Below are positions 47,271 through 60,901 of a DNA stretch of 64,000 nt, piece by piece. The first letter of the stretch is position 1. Every line of letters begins with the position of its first letter. Source of the stretch: Paramecium octaurelia (Eukaryota; Ciliophora; Oligohymenophorea; Peniculida; Parameciidae); NCBI GenBank assembly GCA_905182995.1, contig CAJJDP010000072.1, positions 147,568 to 211,567 of the forward strand. Direction: 5' to 3'. The notes below the pieces were generated by a model. The model was given only the letters and a program-made list of their open reading frames with translations. It made no database searches and had not been told where the DNA came from. The translations under genes were made by a program, and so were the position numbers.

Positions 47271-50200
47271 TCATAACAACTCCAAATTCATTTCATTTTA
47301 ATCTGATATATACAGATAAGATTCTGACTTAGGCTCTTGTTTTTTGTATTACAAGGACAATTCTAATTTAGGGAATTCATCTTGGCTTTTCATCTTGATA
47401 GTTGTGAGCATGGTAGCAATAATTTTTGGATTCATTAGGGATTAAATCTTAGAAGTAGGAATATAATGGCAAGCATTTTAGGGTCCTTTGATTTCAAGGA
47501 TTACTTGGAGATTTCGATTTGTATTATTCTGTAATTGGATCTATCTCACAGTTTCAGACTATCTTGGATTAGATACAACTGCTTTATCATTACTTTCAAC
47601 ATTCCAAGCTTTAGATTATATGAAATTAGCTGCTTCTGAATTTGGATCAACTGAAAAATGATGTATTTAGGTTCCCTTTACATATTATTCAGGCAGAGCT
47701 TCATTAGTTTACCCAGTTGGTAGATTGTCACAAACATGTGTAATGAAGACTTTTTCCTAAGGATAATAAGATTATTTACTTCTAAAGTTATAATTTTTTG
47801 AAGCTATCCATCATCAATTTGTTATTTGATTTATTTAAAGTTTGGAGATTCTTCGTTAACGGTTAATTCCTCTTTAGTGGCAGGATTGAATAGATAAAGC
47901 AACTTAGTTTTTTTAATGACCTCCACAGATTTTCCAATGATATAATCATACTATGGTTTAGAGGGGTCACGTATCAATTCTAATTGTTTTAGGTATTCTT
48001 CAAGTAATAGTTTAGTTTCTTCAGATTCCTATTTACGATTATTCAAAGAATAGAATCGTTTCGTATCTAAAATGTAGATGTCTAAAAAGGTCTTGAAGAT
48101 GTCTTCATTATATTTCTACAAATAGATAAAATAAATTACGTATTGATAATTGACGCATGGCAGATTGGAAATGTAATTGAAACATGTTTGATTTTAGATA
48201 CTAATTTGAAGGAGACACTTGAGTATTAATAGACATTGGGTATCATAATTCTTGATTCCTCTATGAGAACAGAAATAATCAAATAAACAATTTGACCACC
48301 CTAATGGACTGGCAAATGTCCAATAATCTTCTTCCAAACTCGATAGTCCAAACAATCCAAATGATGGGATTTCGTTTAGTTGATTATCATAGATTTTCGT
48401 TGACTCCTTCTGTTTAGATGATGGAATGCCGATTAACCATTCTAGCCTTTCAATTTAGAGATTGTCATCAATCAATAAGAAGGATTAAGCTACTTATAAA
48501 TAATTTTTGAATTCATCAACCTCACCATTTGACATACCACGCATAATACATCCTGATATAATCTCTGAGAAGTACTTATTCTTATAAGATAATTTTATTA
48601 TCAAAGGTAAAATGTCGTCTACTTTAGTTTTCAGTATTTTATCGTAAAATTTAGGTTAATACAATAATTTCTTCTCATTCAAACTTAATTATTGATTTAG
48701 GTTCAATAAAGTAGATACTATTTAAACTTAAATTTGAATATTCATAGCTACATAGGCATTCCCCATTTACACTTTTTTTTCGTATAATTGCAATGGACTG
48801 CTTTTGTCTAATATAAAATCTATCATATATAAGAACATATTTTTCTTCATGAGGTATTCTTATTATGGTTTGCCTTCCTATAAAAAGTCCAACCAAAATT
48901 GGAAATAAAATTCATATCTCGTCCAATTCTTAGGGACTTGATCTTGAATCATTAAGAATAATTGATCTAATCCTTCATTGAATTTCTCTGTGATTTCTCC
49001 TTAAATCTAGATTGCTTAACTAAATAGTGTTGATAACAATTTGCTAAAGTGTTTGCGTGTTCTGGCTTCAGGACACACTAATAATAAATCCACTACTTTG
49101 TTTAATTTGCCAAAGTAAACCAAATCAAGGTAATTGATATTTGGATATTATTAAATTAATTGTAAGATTTTGGTATTAAATTAATCCATTAATGAATTTT
49201 CATATGATCTTGACAACAGATCATAATTAAACTTGATTAATACATCAATCATCATATTGGCATTCTCTTCATTCACAAATTCACTTGCATCTAGGATAAA
49301 TTTCAAGAAATCTTGGCTGAACAAATTACGTTCTAATAGGAATTGTTGATTGTCACAATTCACTTTGCTTTAATATTCCTTTGGAATGTATGGTTTCAAT
49401 GAATTATAGTCAACCAATAGACAATTTTTTTAATTCTGGTCAATTGTGTAATTCTCAAATTAGAGTAAATGATTTTATAGTTCTTGTTCACTGTTGAATA
49501 CAAGAGATATTTGATCTTTCTAAACCTTTTCATAGATGAGCATGTAAGCACTTTAAGAATTCTCTCTGAATCCTGATCCCCATACATCATTATCATTATA
49601 ATCCATATTACCTACTCCACCAAAACATTCTTATTGCATTTACTTCAATTTAAATTCTTTAATTTTATGATCATTAAACTCTAACCATTAATCCTGATTC
49701 TTGATATCTATATAACTGAAATAATGTCCAACATCTGCAGTACCAACATGAACGACTACTCCAACTAATTTATATGATGTGCATTGATCCTTGTTAATTG
49801 TGTATTATTGCAAATCTAAATTGATTGGGAATTCCAATCTTGTATTAATCTTCTCATTCAGAAAAGTATCCAAATTAAACACAATTCTCTAGAGATGCAA
49901 GATTAGAACATTTGGCAATTGAGCCAAAAGCTAACATTTGTTCACATCCACTTTCTAATTACAGCTCTCACATTTAAAATCGGAAATAACCTCTCCTTAA
50001 ACAAATTTATCAAAACACTCCTACAAATTCTTTAAATTCTTGATTGGTAAAGATAAATTGTAAAATATTTCATCCTTTGATTTTGTTACTTTACAATTTT
50101 GACATTAAATCTACGTGCAAGTCTTTCCGCCAAATACTCCATCCATAATGTTTTTATAGACAGTTTCCTTTAACATATTTTCCAATTTATCGAATATCAT

Positions 50201-53200
50201 ATTTAAAAATTCTTATGCATCTTATTATATAAATATGTTGACTGGCTCACCAGCATAATCTTTAAATGCTGCACAAAACTCTTAAGGATTATAATCAATA
50301 CGATCTGATAGTTCTAAATAACTAAACATTTATTGCAATTGATGGAGCACATTATCATCATAAGTAAATCCAGTTTTACTAATTTGTAAATCTACCTCTT
50401 TTTGATCATTTGCCTACAATATGCCATATCTAAAGGGTTTTATCATATAAAATTGTTATAACATCGCATTCATGTAACAAATGCATCTTAGATTTTTTAT
50501 ACCACAATAACCAAGAGTACTCCTTATTTCACTTGTAGGTATATAATTCCATCTATTGAGATTGGGTATTTTCTAGCTTAGCAATTAGAGGTTCGCTATG
50601 ATGATGTTCATGTTCTATTACTCAGCCAATTTGTTGAGTAAGTTAAATGCTACTTTTCTACTTTCAGCAGATTTGCATTTGATCTCCTTCTCTTCTTGCA
50701 TACTAAATAAACAATCGTTGAATATAATGTCAACAATTGGCTGTTTAATGAATCGATACAACTTAGTCAAGAGATTCAATAAGCCAACTAGTATTTTATC
50801 AGTAGAAGTATTCTTGGATCTAGATTCCTAACTTTAATAATTCATTAAATTCTGCAAAACTTATTGGCTGAGTTATTCATAATCAATGAATTGTTAGGAT
50901 TCTTCAGATTCAAATGCACTGTCTATTAACTGACTCAATAATTCATAATATTAAGCAGAACTACCCTGGGAATTTTCCATTGCTATCAACTGTTATAAAA
51001 TGATTCTTGTTGGTTAATTGTTTTTCTTTTAACTTTCATGACAAAGTACAAGAATGGCTCTGCTAAACAGATTACGCAAAGTATCAGAATTACCAGTAAA
51101 GATACCACTGAAAAATATGTTGATAAATTCAATGTTTTCAATACTTTTCACCAACAATTCCTGATTATGTAACAGTATTACTATTATAATTATAATACTA
51201 TGTTCGATAATTTATCTATCCTCCTATTCCAATTCATTACATTTTAACAATTCTTATATCAGATTGATTAAAACAGAGATGAAGTTCTCTATCTTCTCTA
51301 TAATGTTATCCCCCAATCTACTTTCCTTCAACTTTTAAACCAGCAATTGGAACTCTTTGGGCTCTTCAGATTATCGTATATCTAATAACACTTAATCTAG
51401 AGGTCTAATTATTTGAATGCCTCTTGACGCCTTATATAAATTTGGAATGTGAACAGCACAAGCAGCTATAACATAGTTTTAGAATGTGTTTAATAAAAAT
51501 GATAAGATCTCTTTTTCAATTTACGATAAAGTACTAACACTCTTATCCTGATATTCTTTGAAAAACTGCAATAATCTATCGAAACCGCCATATTACAAGA
51601 ATTTACTCATCCATTTATCTTTTAAATTTAGGATATCTTGATCCTCTATCAGAGCTTGTAAATTATTCGAATCCTATTGATTCATCAGAAATTCTATAAT
51701 ATACAAACTGTATAGCAATCTATAATGATTGCTCACTAATATTGAATCCCAATCTGTTGGCTTAGTAATATTTTCAAAGGTTAACATTTATTTGATCAAC
51801 TAAGGTGAAGGTGGCAATCTTCTCAACAAATACCATGTTTTTTCTTACACATCGATACTAGAACTTGAGAGGAATTCAAATAACAAATCTAAATATTCCT
51901 AATTTTACACTATCTAGCCCCTTGGTAATTACTATGGGTTGATTTGGGGTAAAGGCACTCTATCACCTCTTATTAGATCATTTCTATAGTGTAAGGTTTG
52001 CAAATTCAACCAAACAGTAGACTTCTTAGTTCTAGCTGAATCTGTATAAAACTCAAAGAAATCCGATAAGGTTAGGATCTGATCCTTGTCTTTGTCATAT
52101 TACTCAAACGTTCTTTGAATGTTAGCATCATCAATACTGCATGGATTACCAGTGCATCCAGTTACAAATCTAGTACAATCTTCTTTTGTCATTTTACCAT
52201 CAGTCGAATAGTCGCTGAAGATTTCAGTAAATACAACCTTAGCTTATTCGGATAAGTTATCCCCCTCTAATAGTTACGCTTCTGGGACTTCCTTAATTTA
52301 CTTTTTAAAAACAATAATTATCTCATCTTTCTTTAATCTCAGATCCTTGATCATCTTTCCGTTCTCTGTAAACTTTATTTCCCCTTTTAGACTATTCAAA
52401 CCTATAGCATCCCATTATATCTTAATCACCTTACTGATTGCTAATCTCAATTCAACAATTGTTTAATTATCATTAATTTGAATTGTAAATCTTCTTTGCT
52501 GACTATTATCATACTAAATTTAAATTAACAATTCTTCTCCTTAAGAGAGAGCATTTAAACTCTTTAAGTTTCCAACTCCATTGACTTCGCTTTGATCTAT
52601 GAAATCCTCTAATACTAATAGGCATCTAAGCAATTTTTAATTTGATTTCTTATTTTCTAATAATTTTTGAAACAATCTATCCACACTTGATTCAAATAAA
52701 TGACAATATTCAATAGCCATCTATGAGACTTTCTCATTCTCCCCTTCCAGTATTATCTACCATAAGACATCAATTCCAAAGGACTCGCTTTTGTTAATTG
52801 TCAATAAAACAGTCTTTAAACAATTAAATCCCTCTTCAGTCAAATGAGCAAGATCAGCTGTCATTTTCTCACTAAAAAATATCTTCAATTCTTAGTTTGT
52901 TGCCAACGTTGCCAATTAAGATTGTCCATCCGAATTATTCAATGCGTTAAACCATTTATAAACTAATTCTTTCTCTTATTAGCATTCAGATTAGCAAACC
53001 AATAAGTCCCATAGTGTAGATATAACTTTGAATTTCAACCGATATTCATATGTCGTGATGTTCTAATAAAAAATCTATATGAAGTTCATTCTCACTTTGA
53101 TTTCTTCAAAGTTATCATTTTACTTTTTTGCTACTTTAATTTAATGGATGATGTCTTCTATGATTGAATAGTTGGATTCTAAATCAGTCAAAGCTGTGTT

Positions 53201-55286
53201 ACGAGTATATTATTCCCAAACAGCAACTGTGATGTCCAACTTTTCGATTAATTTAGTGAGTACTCTCACCCCAATTACAGGGGATTGCAATTTTACTATG
53301 CTTTCCCCAATCATGTTAACTTGTCCTCCCTTATGTGGTCTCATTTCAAAAGAAGTCACTTATTCAATGTACTATGCGAGATACTACTCAAAAAGAGTTG
53401 AATTCAATTAGCCATTCTATAGGACATTCCAATAGCAATTGCAACATTTTTGAATGTAATCTTCTTTATACTTATGATTTGATTTGACAATATCTAATAA
53501 TAAATCCAAATCATCTTTGCTCACCTCTTTTGGATCTTTGTTGCATATTTCATCAGTCAAGAAATCCAGCCACTCTTTATCCAGAGAATTTGATACATCC
53601 TTGAATAACTTATGAATAGCTAGTTTATGTTCATATTCTGCCTTATCTAAGCTACTCAAGATCTCCTTTAGATTCTGTATTCCAATCATCTTTTCCTCAA
53701 CAAGAAATTTAAAGAATTCTCCGCTTCTCTAAACTAAATGGGAATTACCTGATCCAACATATAATGATTCAAAAATCTTCTTTTCATTCAACCATTCCAA
53801 TATCGTTTATATGGCAGCCTGTTTTTGGTATTCTTGAATTCCATATTAATTGTATTGGTCTTTAGTCCGCTTAATCAATTCCTAAATTGCCTTGAGTCCT
53901 TAGATTTTTCTCTCCAAGAAATCACTGGTGAAACATTTAAATGCAATGTCGAAATCAAATTTATCGATGATTTCTTATCTTCTCTATAGGGTGTATACTC
54001 TTTTCAACAAATTTGCTAAGGATTACAAAATGTCGGTTATTTTCTAAGCAGAGAAATTACGCAGATTGTTATCTGGAGATTATAGAATATTGTTTTAAAC
54101 AGCGATCTCTAAAGTGGGAACATAACTACTAACGAATGATTTATTCAACATTTCATGGATGTTATTTAGAACCTGCATATAAAAGTGAAGGAAGTCTATT
54201 GTACATTTGGCTTAGATTTATTCTAAAATATAATGAAATAAGCCTTAAGTTCCAAAATCGTTGATCATCTAAGTAAGAACGATCGAACGACGAGTTTGCT
54301 TCGGAGTAAATCGAGGTATAGCATAGTGGTCGTCTGGATATAAGAAATCGTTGCAATCAATAATTATATCCTCCTGACAATAAGGATTAGGGTATTGACC
54401 TTTAGAAAAAGTATTTCTCTTCTGAATTCTGGGACTAACTGCTCGAATCCTTTCGTCATATTGAGAATTCCAACCGATGTATCTCTTGCCCATCGAATCA
54501 TAGAGATTGCCTTTCTCATCATACACTCTAAAGCCTACAATATATTCGACCTCTTCATCTTTCAAGGCTGCAATAATAGTTGCATTCTGCCAATGTCTAT
54601 TCTCAAAACAATCAATTAGGTCTCCAGGCTCTAAAGAATGTCTCCATTGCCACTCTTCATCAGTGACTTTACTTTTGAATGGTGCCAAATCCATGGAGTA
54701 TCTGACTATCTTCCTCTTGTCATCATTCTCATGCCATTTCACCCACACAAATTTCTCATTCAACTTGTCAATCGTTGCTCTACACCAACCTATCACATTT
54801 CCCTTCTCGTCCTCATACAATGCATCAACCTATTAACCTTCTTGCAATTCTGCACAAAACTCATATTATGTGAATTCATGATGTGAAAACTATCTCATCA
54901 TTTTGTTACTGATACCTAATTTACATCTATCTAATGCAACTCATAACATTTATATATTATCTTGTCTGGATCCATCACAATCCTCAATGTTTCCCATGCC
55001 TTTAATTATTCCCTATTATTTAAACACACCTTCACTATATGTGACAAGATTTTATTTGCTTACTATCCTCAATAACAGTATAACTTACTTTCCAACCAGT
55101 TGCACATTATCTCAATTCAATCACTGCCTTTCCACTTTGATATATTAAATCCAAACCCACTTAATGTTAGATCTATTACCATATTATCTCCAATTCCTTC
55201 TGGCAACTTTAATAATGTATTTTATCTTACTCCTGTGATTGTGACCCTAATTTCTATATAGAATCCTTCAGCTCTTCAATATTCAT
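47271..55286 (-). CDS. Giant ubiquitin-specific protease, USP9X-like
   Basis: About 2,600 residues with several short introns, one of them 26 nt near 54876-54901. The N-terminal part has a Tudor/MBT-like block (GDLIDCFENRHWQNATI ... VYDEKGNLYDSMGKRYIGWN), then long helical repeats. About residue 1045 there is an EF-hand-like loop (FEQYDKDKDQILTLSDFFEF). The catalytic domain begins near residue 1590: Cys box KNLRCICYMNAMLQQ (catalytic Cys kept, but RCI replaces the usual GAT/GNT), zinc-finger pairs CQNCK and CESCNQK, then the His box GVVVHVGTADVGHYFSYID and SAYMLIYEK. Length and catalytic-domain position match USP9X-type enzymes, which remove ubiquitin from substrates. The frame is open at the 3' end to TGA 47271. 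Confidence 0.85.
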
Positions 55287-56081
55287 TTAATAAATTATCA
55301 CTTTATTTTATACAAATATTTGCTATTTATGCACTAATTATAACTAAGTTGTTGCATCAAATGATAAATAATAATTAAATCTATTATTCAATTAAGGTAG
55401 AGTTAATTAAAAACCAACAAGCAGTATTAATAAATATCATTCATATTTAAATTCTACCACTATTCAATACATGTCTCCTGAAGGATTAATTAATGAATTT
55501 TGAATTTCTTAGAAACTCAAGTTTTAAAATATTCTAAACCCATATTAATAAGTTAAATGTACGAATATACAACCTGAATAAAAATTCAAGGCTTTTTTTA
55601 ATACTGCTGGTGTAAACAATTTAGATTATTGTAAATTGTGATCAAATATGCTACAATCAAATTGACAGTTAACATCAACACTTTTAAAACTCTTGGGAAC
55701 CAGACTATTTTAATTACTTTAAAACTAATCTTTCAAGGTAATTTCAAGTTATCGAATTATCCTTCATTTTGCAATAGAGAATAAATTAGATTTAAATGAA
55801 TAAATTAAATCAGTGCGATTAACAGAAGTAATTAACAATAATATTCGAATTAATCATAGTAATAAAATGACAGATTGATAAATTATAGCTTAATCATTGT
55901 GAATTATGTTGTTAATCATTTAAAATATAATTAATTTAATTTAAATTAAAAATACAATTAAACTAAAAAGAAATTATGTAAGAGAAATGTCAATTAAATG
56001 AAAAATATTTACTGCAATTTACAAAGTCTTTGATAATTTGGATACAGATTAAATGATAGCTTCATATTAAGCTATGAGATC
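55287..56081. other. AT-rich intergenic region
   Basis: About 800 bp with no supported gene on either strand. Confidence 0.45.
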
Positions 56082-56243
56082 ATGAAATTGTTTAAGAAAC
56101 TAAGAGGTAAATTCTACCTTAAACAGTAGGATAAGTAAATTAGAATTGACTATCAATTCTATTTTCAAAAGAGTTCCAAATATAAACATCGGATATGTGT
56201 TGTTAAATCTAATTAATTTGACAGCACTGTCAATTAAATTTGA
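56082..56243 (+). CDS. Possible short gene or gene fragment
   Basis: 53 residues from ATG 56082 (MKLFKKLRGKFYLKQQDKQI ... YKHRICVVKSNQFDSTVNQI), ended by TGA 56241. After that stop the same frame continues with protein-like text (EDLYGILDSNLKRSGKNDTI), so this may be one gene with a stop in it. The 3' side overlaps the end of the minus-strand gene. Unrecognised. Confidence 0.3.
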
Positions 56244-56311
56244 GAAGATCTTTATGGTATCTTAGATTCTAATTTAAAACGTAGTGGTAAGAATGATACC
56301 ATTTTCTATAA

Positions 56312-56887
56312 TCAAAGGTTCTCTTAAATTGTTTTCGGCTGATGCCAAAATTTCTACAACTTAAGAATAAGATTTCCTCTATCTGAATTAGTGAAGGTAG
56401 TGGTATGAAGGTCCTTTGATGAATTGAATTTGTTTGGAATTCCATTTATACTCCTTTGAAGAGTAAGATTTAACAACGAATCTCCGAATGGATTGCTTTA
56501 TGTTCCTGATAATAGGTATCTACGATCGTTTAATATTTTCTGTGTACCTTCTATAAAATTAGGGTGATCAGGAGTTCTTAATGACAGATATCTATCATCT
56601 GTAAATATTCTCTGTGCTTCTTCTATCAAAATAGGCAACGACTCTTACTTAAATTTCTCTCTCATTTCAGAAAACCCTATTATTTCAGTATCATCCAAAT
56701 AAGACCTTGGGAAATCCCGTGGTTCCCCATAAACGATGAGACAATATAAATACTCAACGCCTATAGATAGTGAAAAGGAATGCTCTATCACTTGATAATT
56801 TTCTTCTTGTTCCTTCAGAGAAAACATTCCCTTCCTCTGAACGGTATATTTTAAGATTTCAGCCAGAAAACCATTATTACTTTGCAT
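56312..56887 (-). CDS. Hypothetical protein, 191 aa
   Basis: An intronless frame of 191 residues from ATG 56887 (MQSNNGFLAEILKYTVQRKG). An in-frame TGA lies just upstream of this ATG. A motif is partly repeated: RSYLDDTEIIGF, RIFTDDRYLSLRTPDHPN and KILNDRRYLLSGTQSNPF, suggesting an internal repeat of about 30 residues. No membrane segment or known domain was seen. The C-terminal 60 residues are Asn/Ser/Thr-rich. Confidence 0.65.
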
Positions 56888-57109
56888 CAAGCGAGAATCT
56901 GTTCATGTCTCAAGCGTGCGTTATTAATGTTCATTAGAAATCTCAATCATATATAAATGAATGTTAATCTTAAAAGAGTGTGTAGGAAAGTGATAAATAA
57001 AATATATCTACCTAAAAATGTAGAAAGATACAATCCCATAAATTTGATCAACAATTAAAAACTATGGAAACCTTGTAAACAATAAATGACATCTAATTTC
57101 ATCCTTTAT

Positions 57110-57600
57110 TTACAATAGCATTATTCACTCAGATTTTACTGAAGCCGAAATTCGGATATCATGCATAACTCTTTCTTATGATCCTAAGATGACTACATCA
57201 CTTGGGTATCTCCTGATGTAAAGCTTTCTGATCTCCCATTTCAAGGCTCACTTTGTATGGTGAAAGGTATGATATTTCAGAAGATGAAATCTGAAATTAT
57301 TACAGTTATCAAAGATGTATCTGTGGTAATAATTGAAGGGAAATACCAGAATGTTCTACAGATGAATTTATATCAGCTTTGGTGACTCTAGGAATCTAAT
57401 CAAAGGTAGAGATGGCTTATTACTTTGGCAAAACACTTTTTACAATAAAATACATAAAAAATAGAAAAAATTAACTCATATATTCCAACTGTTAATGGTT
57501 CTGCTTTGTTTCGAAAGGTGAGACTCAATTAATTGCAGTAATTACAACAGGTGGTAATTAAGATGAACAAATAATCTATTAGCTAGATCAGGATAGTCAA
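57110..57600 (+). pseudogene. Polynucleotide phosphorylase (PNPase) pseudogene
   Basis: Pieces of PNPase lie in order but in different frames: FTEAEI and SCITLSYDPKMTTSLG, then VKLSDLPFQGSLCMVKGMIF (bacterial [21 protein letters not shown]), VVIIEGKYQ, TDEFISALVTLGI, then IPTVNGSALFRKG (LPRTHGSALFTRGETQ) and GETQLIAVITTGGNQDEQI. At least three or four frame changes separate them. The first half of RNase PH domain 1, most of domain 2 and the KH and S1 parts are not present. PNPase degrades RNA from the 3' end in mitochondria and plastids. This copy cannot make the enzyme. Confidence 0.7.
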
Positions 57601-57877
57601 TTGTTCCAAGTCATCAAACAAAGCAAATTAAATGAACATCAATGCAATTTATAAATCAAAGAGAAAATTTTAGACTTGTTATGTCTATCAACTCTAGATT
57701 TAAAAAGGATATTCACAGAATTAAACAAAATTCCAAACTCTAAAAGTAATATAAGACAACCCAACAAATTATTAATTCCCTTAGGTGGCAAGAACCAAAT
57801 TCCCAATAGATTTTTTACATGCACTTTTATCGAATTCGGTTTTACATTGATTAATTTTTTTAATATTTTCGAATAAT

Positions 57878-58667
57878 ATGAATCATGGATATTATGTACC
57901 TTCCCACCAAATTAGTTACCACATTCCATAGTAAGCATGTCTAAACAGAAATGCTGACAATATTGCTGATTAGTATAAATTTATATATTATCATCAGATT
58001 AAAATTACTTAAATCCAAAAAACATGTAAATCAATCCCTGCACAGTAACAAGGATCCCCATATTAACTAACACAAATTCAAAAGCCAGAAAAACATTACC
58101 TCAACCAAATTACACTCCTCTCGAAGATAAAAATCACAAGACGTCGAAGCAATCCAATAATCAATCAATTAAGCTATTAAATAACTACCCAAACAATCCA
58201 AAGTTATTAATGGCTACATGGTTAAACAGTAACTAAATTCTAATTCCTATCAATCTCCCAAGCAATAATAAATTATTGACTACCAAAGCTTTAATAAAGA
58301 TAAAACTGTTATAAAAACTGAACCTGACACATAAATTTGCAGCGACAGAATCATTTGTTATAGAACTCCTGTTCTGACATCCAAATAAATTCAATCCAAA
58401 GAATAAATTAAATCCATTTGCAAACAAATTTATCCACTATATAAATAGACAGATGAAACCACCAATCTCAACTTGGACATTAGAAATGAAAATTAAAATA
58501 AGAACACCAAACTCAAAACCGATGTCCCAGATAAAATCCTTGATTTGCTTATGCTCTCGACAAGAGAACTCAAAATCAAATTATCAGAAAAAAGAACAAA
58601 ACAAACATCAATCCCCAAAACTGCAAAAGCAGGATTGCCTGTAGACTTTTTTAATTTTAAAAAATGA
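57878..58667 (+). CDS. Lys/Asn/Gln-rich protein, unknown
   Basis: 254 residues after removing a 25-nt intron at 57973-57997. Start MNHGYYVPSHQISYHIPQQA, then a basic, Asn/Gln/Ser-rich sequence with few hydrophobic stretches. Near the C-terminus one helical segment stands out (DKILDLLMLSTRELKIKLSE), followed by the end GLPVDFFNFKK. No domain was recognised. It follows the PNPase remnant on the same strand but shows no similarity to it. Confidence 0.65.
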
Positions 58668-58912
58668 TCTATACAATACTCAATTAATAATAGAGTTCAA
58701 ATCTTATTTTAATTTATTACTTCTAATTTTATAAGTCATATACATTTTATTTTCAAGACTTTTTCTAAAATGTAATACAAATCTAGAATTAGAATTTGTA
58801 TCCATATTTGAACTACAAAATGGTTTTGGAACAAAGATAGATATATACCTTTGCGAGAGAATTACTGCATAACTATCAATAACAAATTTAACTAAACTAA
58901 TTTAATTAAAAA

Positions 58913-58943
<31 letters not shown>

Positions 58944-59155
58944 TAAAATATTAACCTAATAACAAAAAGATTAATTAATTTTGTTCTTTCAAATATATTT
59001 GTAAGTTATTTTTAGTTCAAATATACTTATATGATTCTGCTTTTGTAATGTATTGTAAGGTATTTTGATGCATTATATAATTAATCGCATGCAATAAGTG
59101 ACTTATATTAATTATTGAGAAAAAGGCGGGATAATAAATTTTATATTAAATTTAA
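58668..59155. other. Intergenic region upstream of EXO1
   Basis: About 490 bp without a gene. Holds a short TTA microsatellite (listed separately) and presumably the EXO1 promoter. Confidence 0.5.
58919..58945. repeat. (TTA)n microsatellite
   Basis: About nine tandem TTA units, preceded by a run of A. Confidence 0.9.
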
Positions 59156-60893
59156 ATGGGAATAGAGAATTTGCTGAATTTTCTTAAACCAGCTTTGGTT
59201 GAACGATGCATTACTTTTTACCGTGGAAAGACTGCTGCAATTGATGCTATGTCTTGGCTTTATCGAGGATGTTATTCGTGTGCTCATGAATTGAATCAAG
59301 ACATCAAAACCAATGATTATCTGTATTATGTGCAAAAAATGGTAATGAGATTTGTGATGATGGTTAGTTGATAATGTTGAAAGAGTATGAGATAACTCCA
59401 ATATTAATATTTGATGGTCGCAATTTGCGAGCTAAAGAGAAGACTGAATAGATGCGAAAGTAAATCAAACAGCAAAACTTATTAAAAGCAAAAGAATTGT
59501 AGGAGAGTGGAAACACAGATGAGGCTAAAAAGTACTTTCAAAGATGTTTAAAAATACGTAAGTAAATGATGTACACTACATTTGATGTGTTGAGGGAATT
59601 AGAAGTATAATACATAATAGCACCATATGAGGCTGATGCTTAGATTGCCCATATGTGTTTAAGTGGGTAGTGTGACTTCGCCATAACAGAAGATGTATTA
59701 ATTAATTATATGTCTTTCAGAGTGATTTAATTTGTTATCAATGTCCGTTGATTGTTTTTAAATTGTAAAGCAACGGAGCCTGCTTTGAATTGGAGTTATA
59801 GAAACTAAGAGAATCTCGCTAAAATAGAGCACATATTAAAAGCGATGACATAAGATAATTTCTAGCCTTCAAGAATGAACAACTGATTGATGTGTGTATT
59901 ATGAGTGGATGTGATTATGTTCCATCAATTAGGGGTATGGGAATAAGAAAAGCGATTGATTTTATGTCTAAATACGATGACATTAGTAATACAATTAGTA
60001 AATTGAAAAAGGTTAAATAATTTAATGGTAAGATCCCTGAGGAGTATGAGAAAATAGTCAAAGCCACGAGATTGATCTTTTAATTTCAAACAGTGTATTG
60101 TCCGATTAAGAAATAATGGGTGTAATTAAATCAGGAGAAATATGATGGTTTTTTAGAGACACTTGAATAAGATTAGTTCTTGCCTCTTGATTAGATTTAG
60201 CAATTGGTGGGTGAAAGAATCTAAGAGAATCTGCAGGTTCAATTCTGTAATGGGGATTTGGACATTAAGACTTTGGTTTTCAGAGAAAGAATGAAGATAG
60301 ACTTTCCTTAATTATTTAAAAGGATTGAAAGGAGGTTGGAAAATTCGAAATAATAGATTGTAGATATTGAAGCTAAGCAAAGAGTTTAATAATTTTTATA
60401 AACTGCAGATATTGATAATCTACCAGAATTTGTTGAAAAACCTGCCAATATTATAAGAGAATAGTAATTTTTGCCAGCAAAACGTACATAGAAGGAGGAG
60501 TTAAACATATTTAAGTTATGCGAAGAGATTTTTGATTAACAAGAAAAGCACAATCAATAAAATGTAGATGACTTAGAGATCGTATAAGGAGATGATGAGA
60601 ATGAGGAAGGCATGAAGCAATAACAAAAGTAAGTGTAAATCACTTAGCACAATAATAATAATGATGAAATTGAGTCTAATGGAAGTTCATCTGAATTTTT
60701 CAACCCTTTCTCCATCAAATCCAAAGTTACTAACACATAATGCTTAAGTTAAGTATGTATTTACTTTGTATTACCTTAGATAAAAAGCAAACCTACACAA
60801 GATCAATCGACACAAAAAAAGTAATCAATAAAATCGATAGAAAAAGCACTTAAATAAACTTAATCAACTATATTTAGTTTTGTGAAAAAGTGA
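59156..60893 (+). CDS. EXO1: Exonuclease 1 (XPG/RAD2 family)
   Basis: About 550-560 residues with 26-nt introns after YYVQKM and after AITED, and possibly a 27-nt one near the 3' end. The start MGIENLLNFLKPALVE, then YRGKTAAIDAMSWLYRGCYS, is the EXO1 N-domain. ILIFDGRNL, PYEADAQIAHM, EDSDLICYQCP, then SGCDYVPSIRGMGIRKAIDF give the internal nuclease domain and helix-two-turn-helix with its acidic metal ligands. EXO1 is a 5'-3' exonuclease and flap nuclease used in mismatch repair and recombination. The C-terminus ends QSTIFSFVKK, which fits a PCNA-binding box (QxxIxxF). Its stop is 8 bp from the end of the convergent MOZART1 gene. Confidence 0.9.
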
Positions 60894-60901
60894 ATATAAA
60901 A

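Noticed and set aside
47277-47660. Plus-strand open frame with a membrane-like segment (LFILIVVSMVAIIFGF)
   Set aside because: It has no start codon, and the minus strand here carries the continuous C-terminus of the USP gene after a good 23-nt intron, with more protein-like text. The plus frame is a shadow.
54395-55148. Several plus-strand open frames opposite the USP N-terminus
   Set aside because: They are antisense shadows of the USP coding sequence, whose frame continues through introns to ATG 55286.
56224-56243. Palindrome TTGACAG-CA-CTGTCAA
   Set aside because: Seven-base arms are too short to stand out from chance in this much AT-rich sequence.
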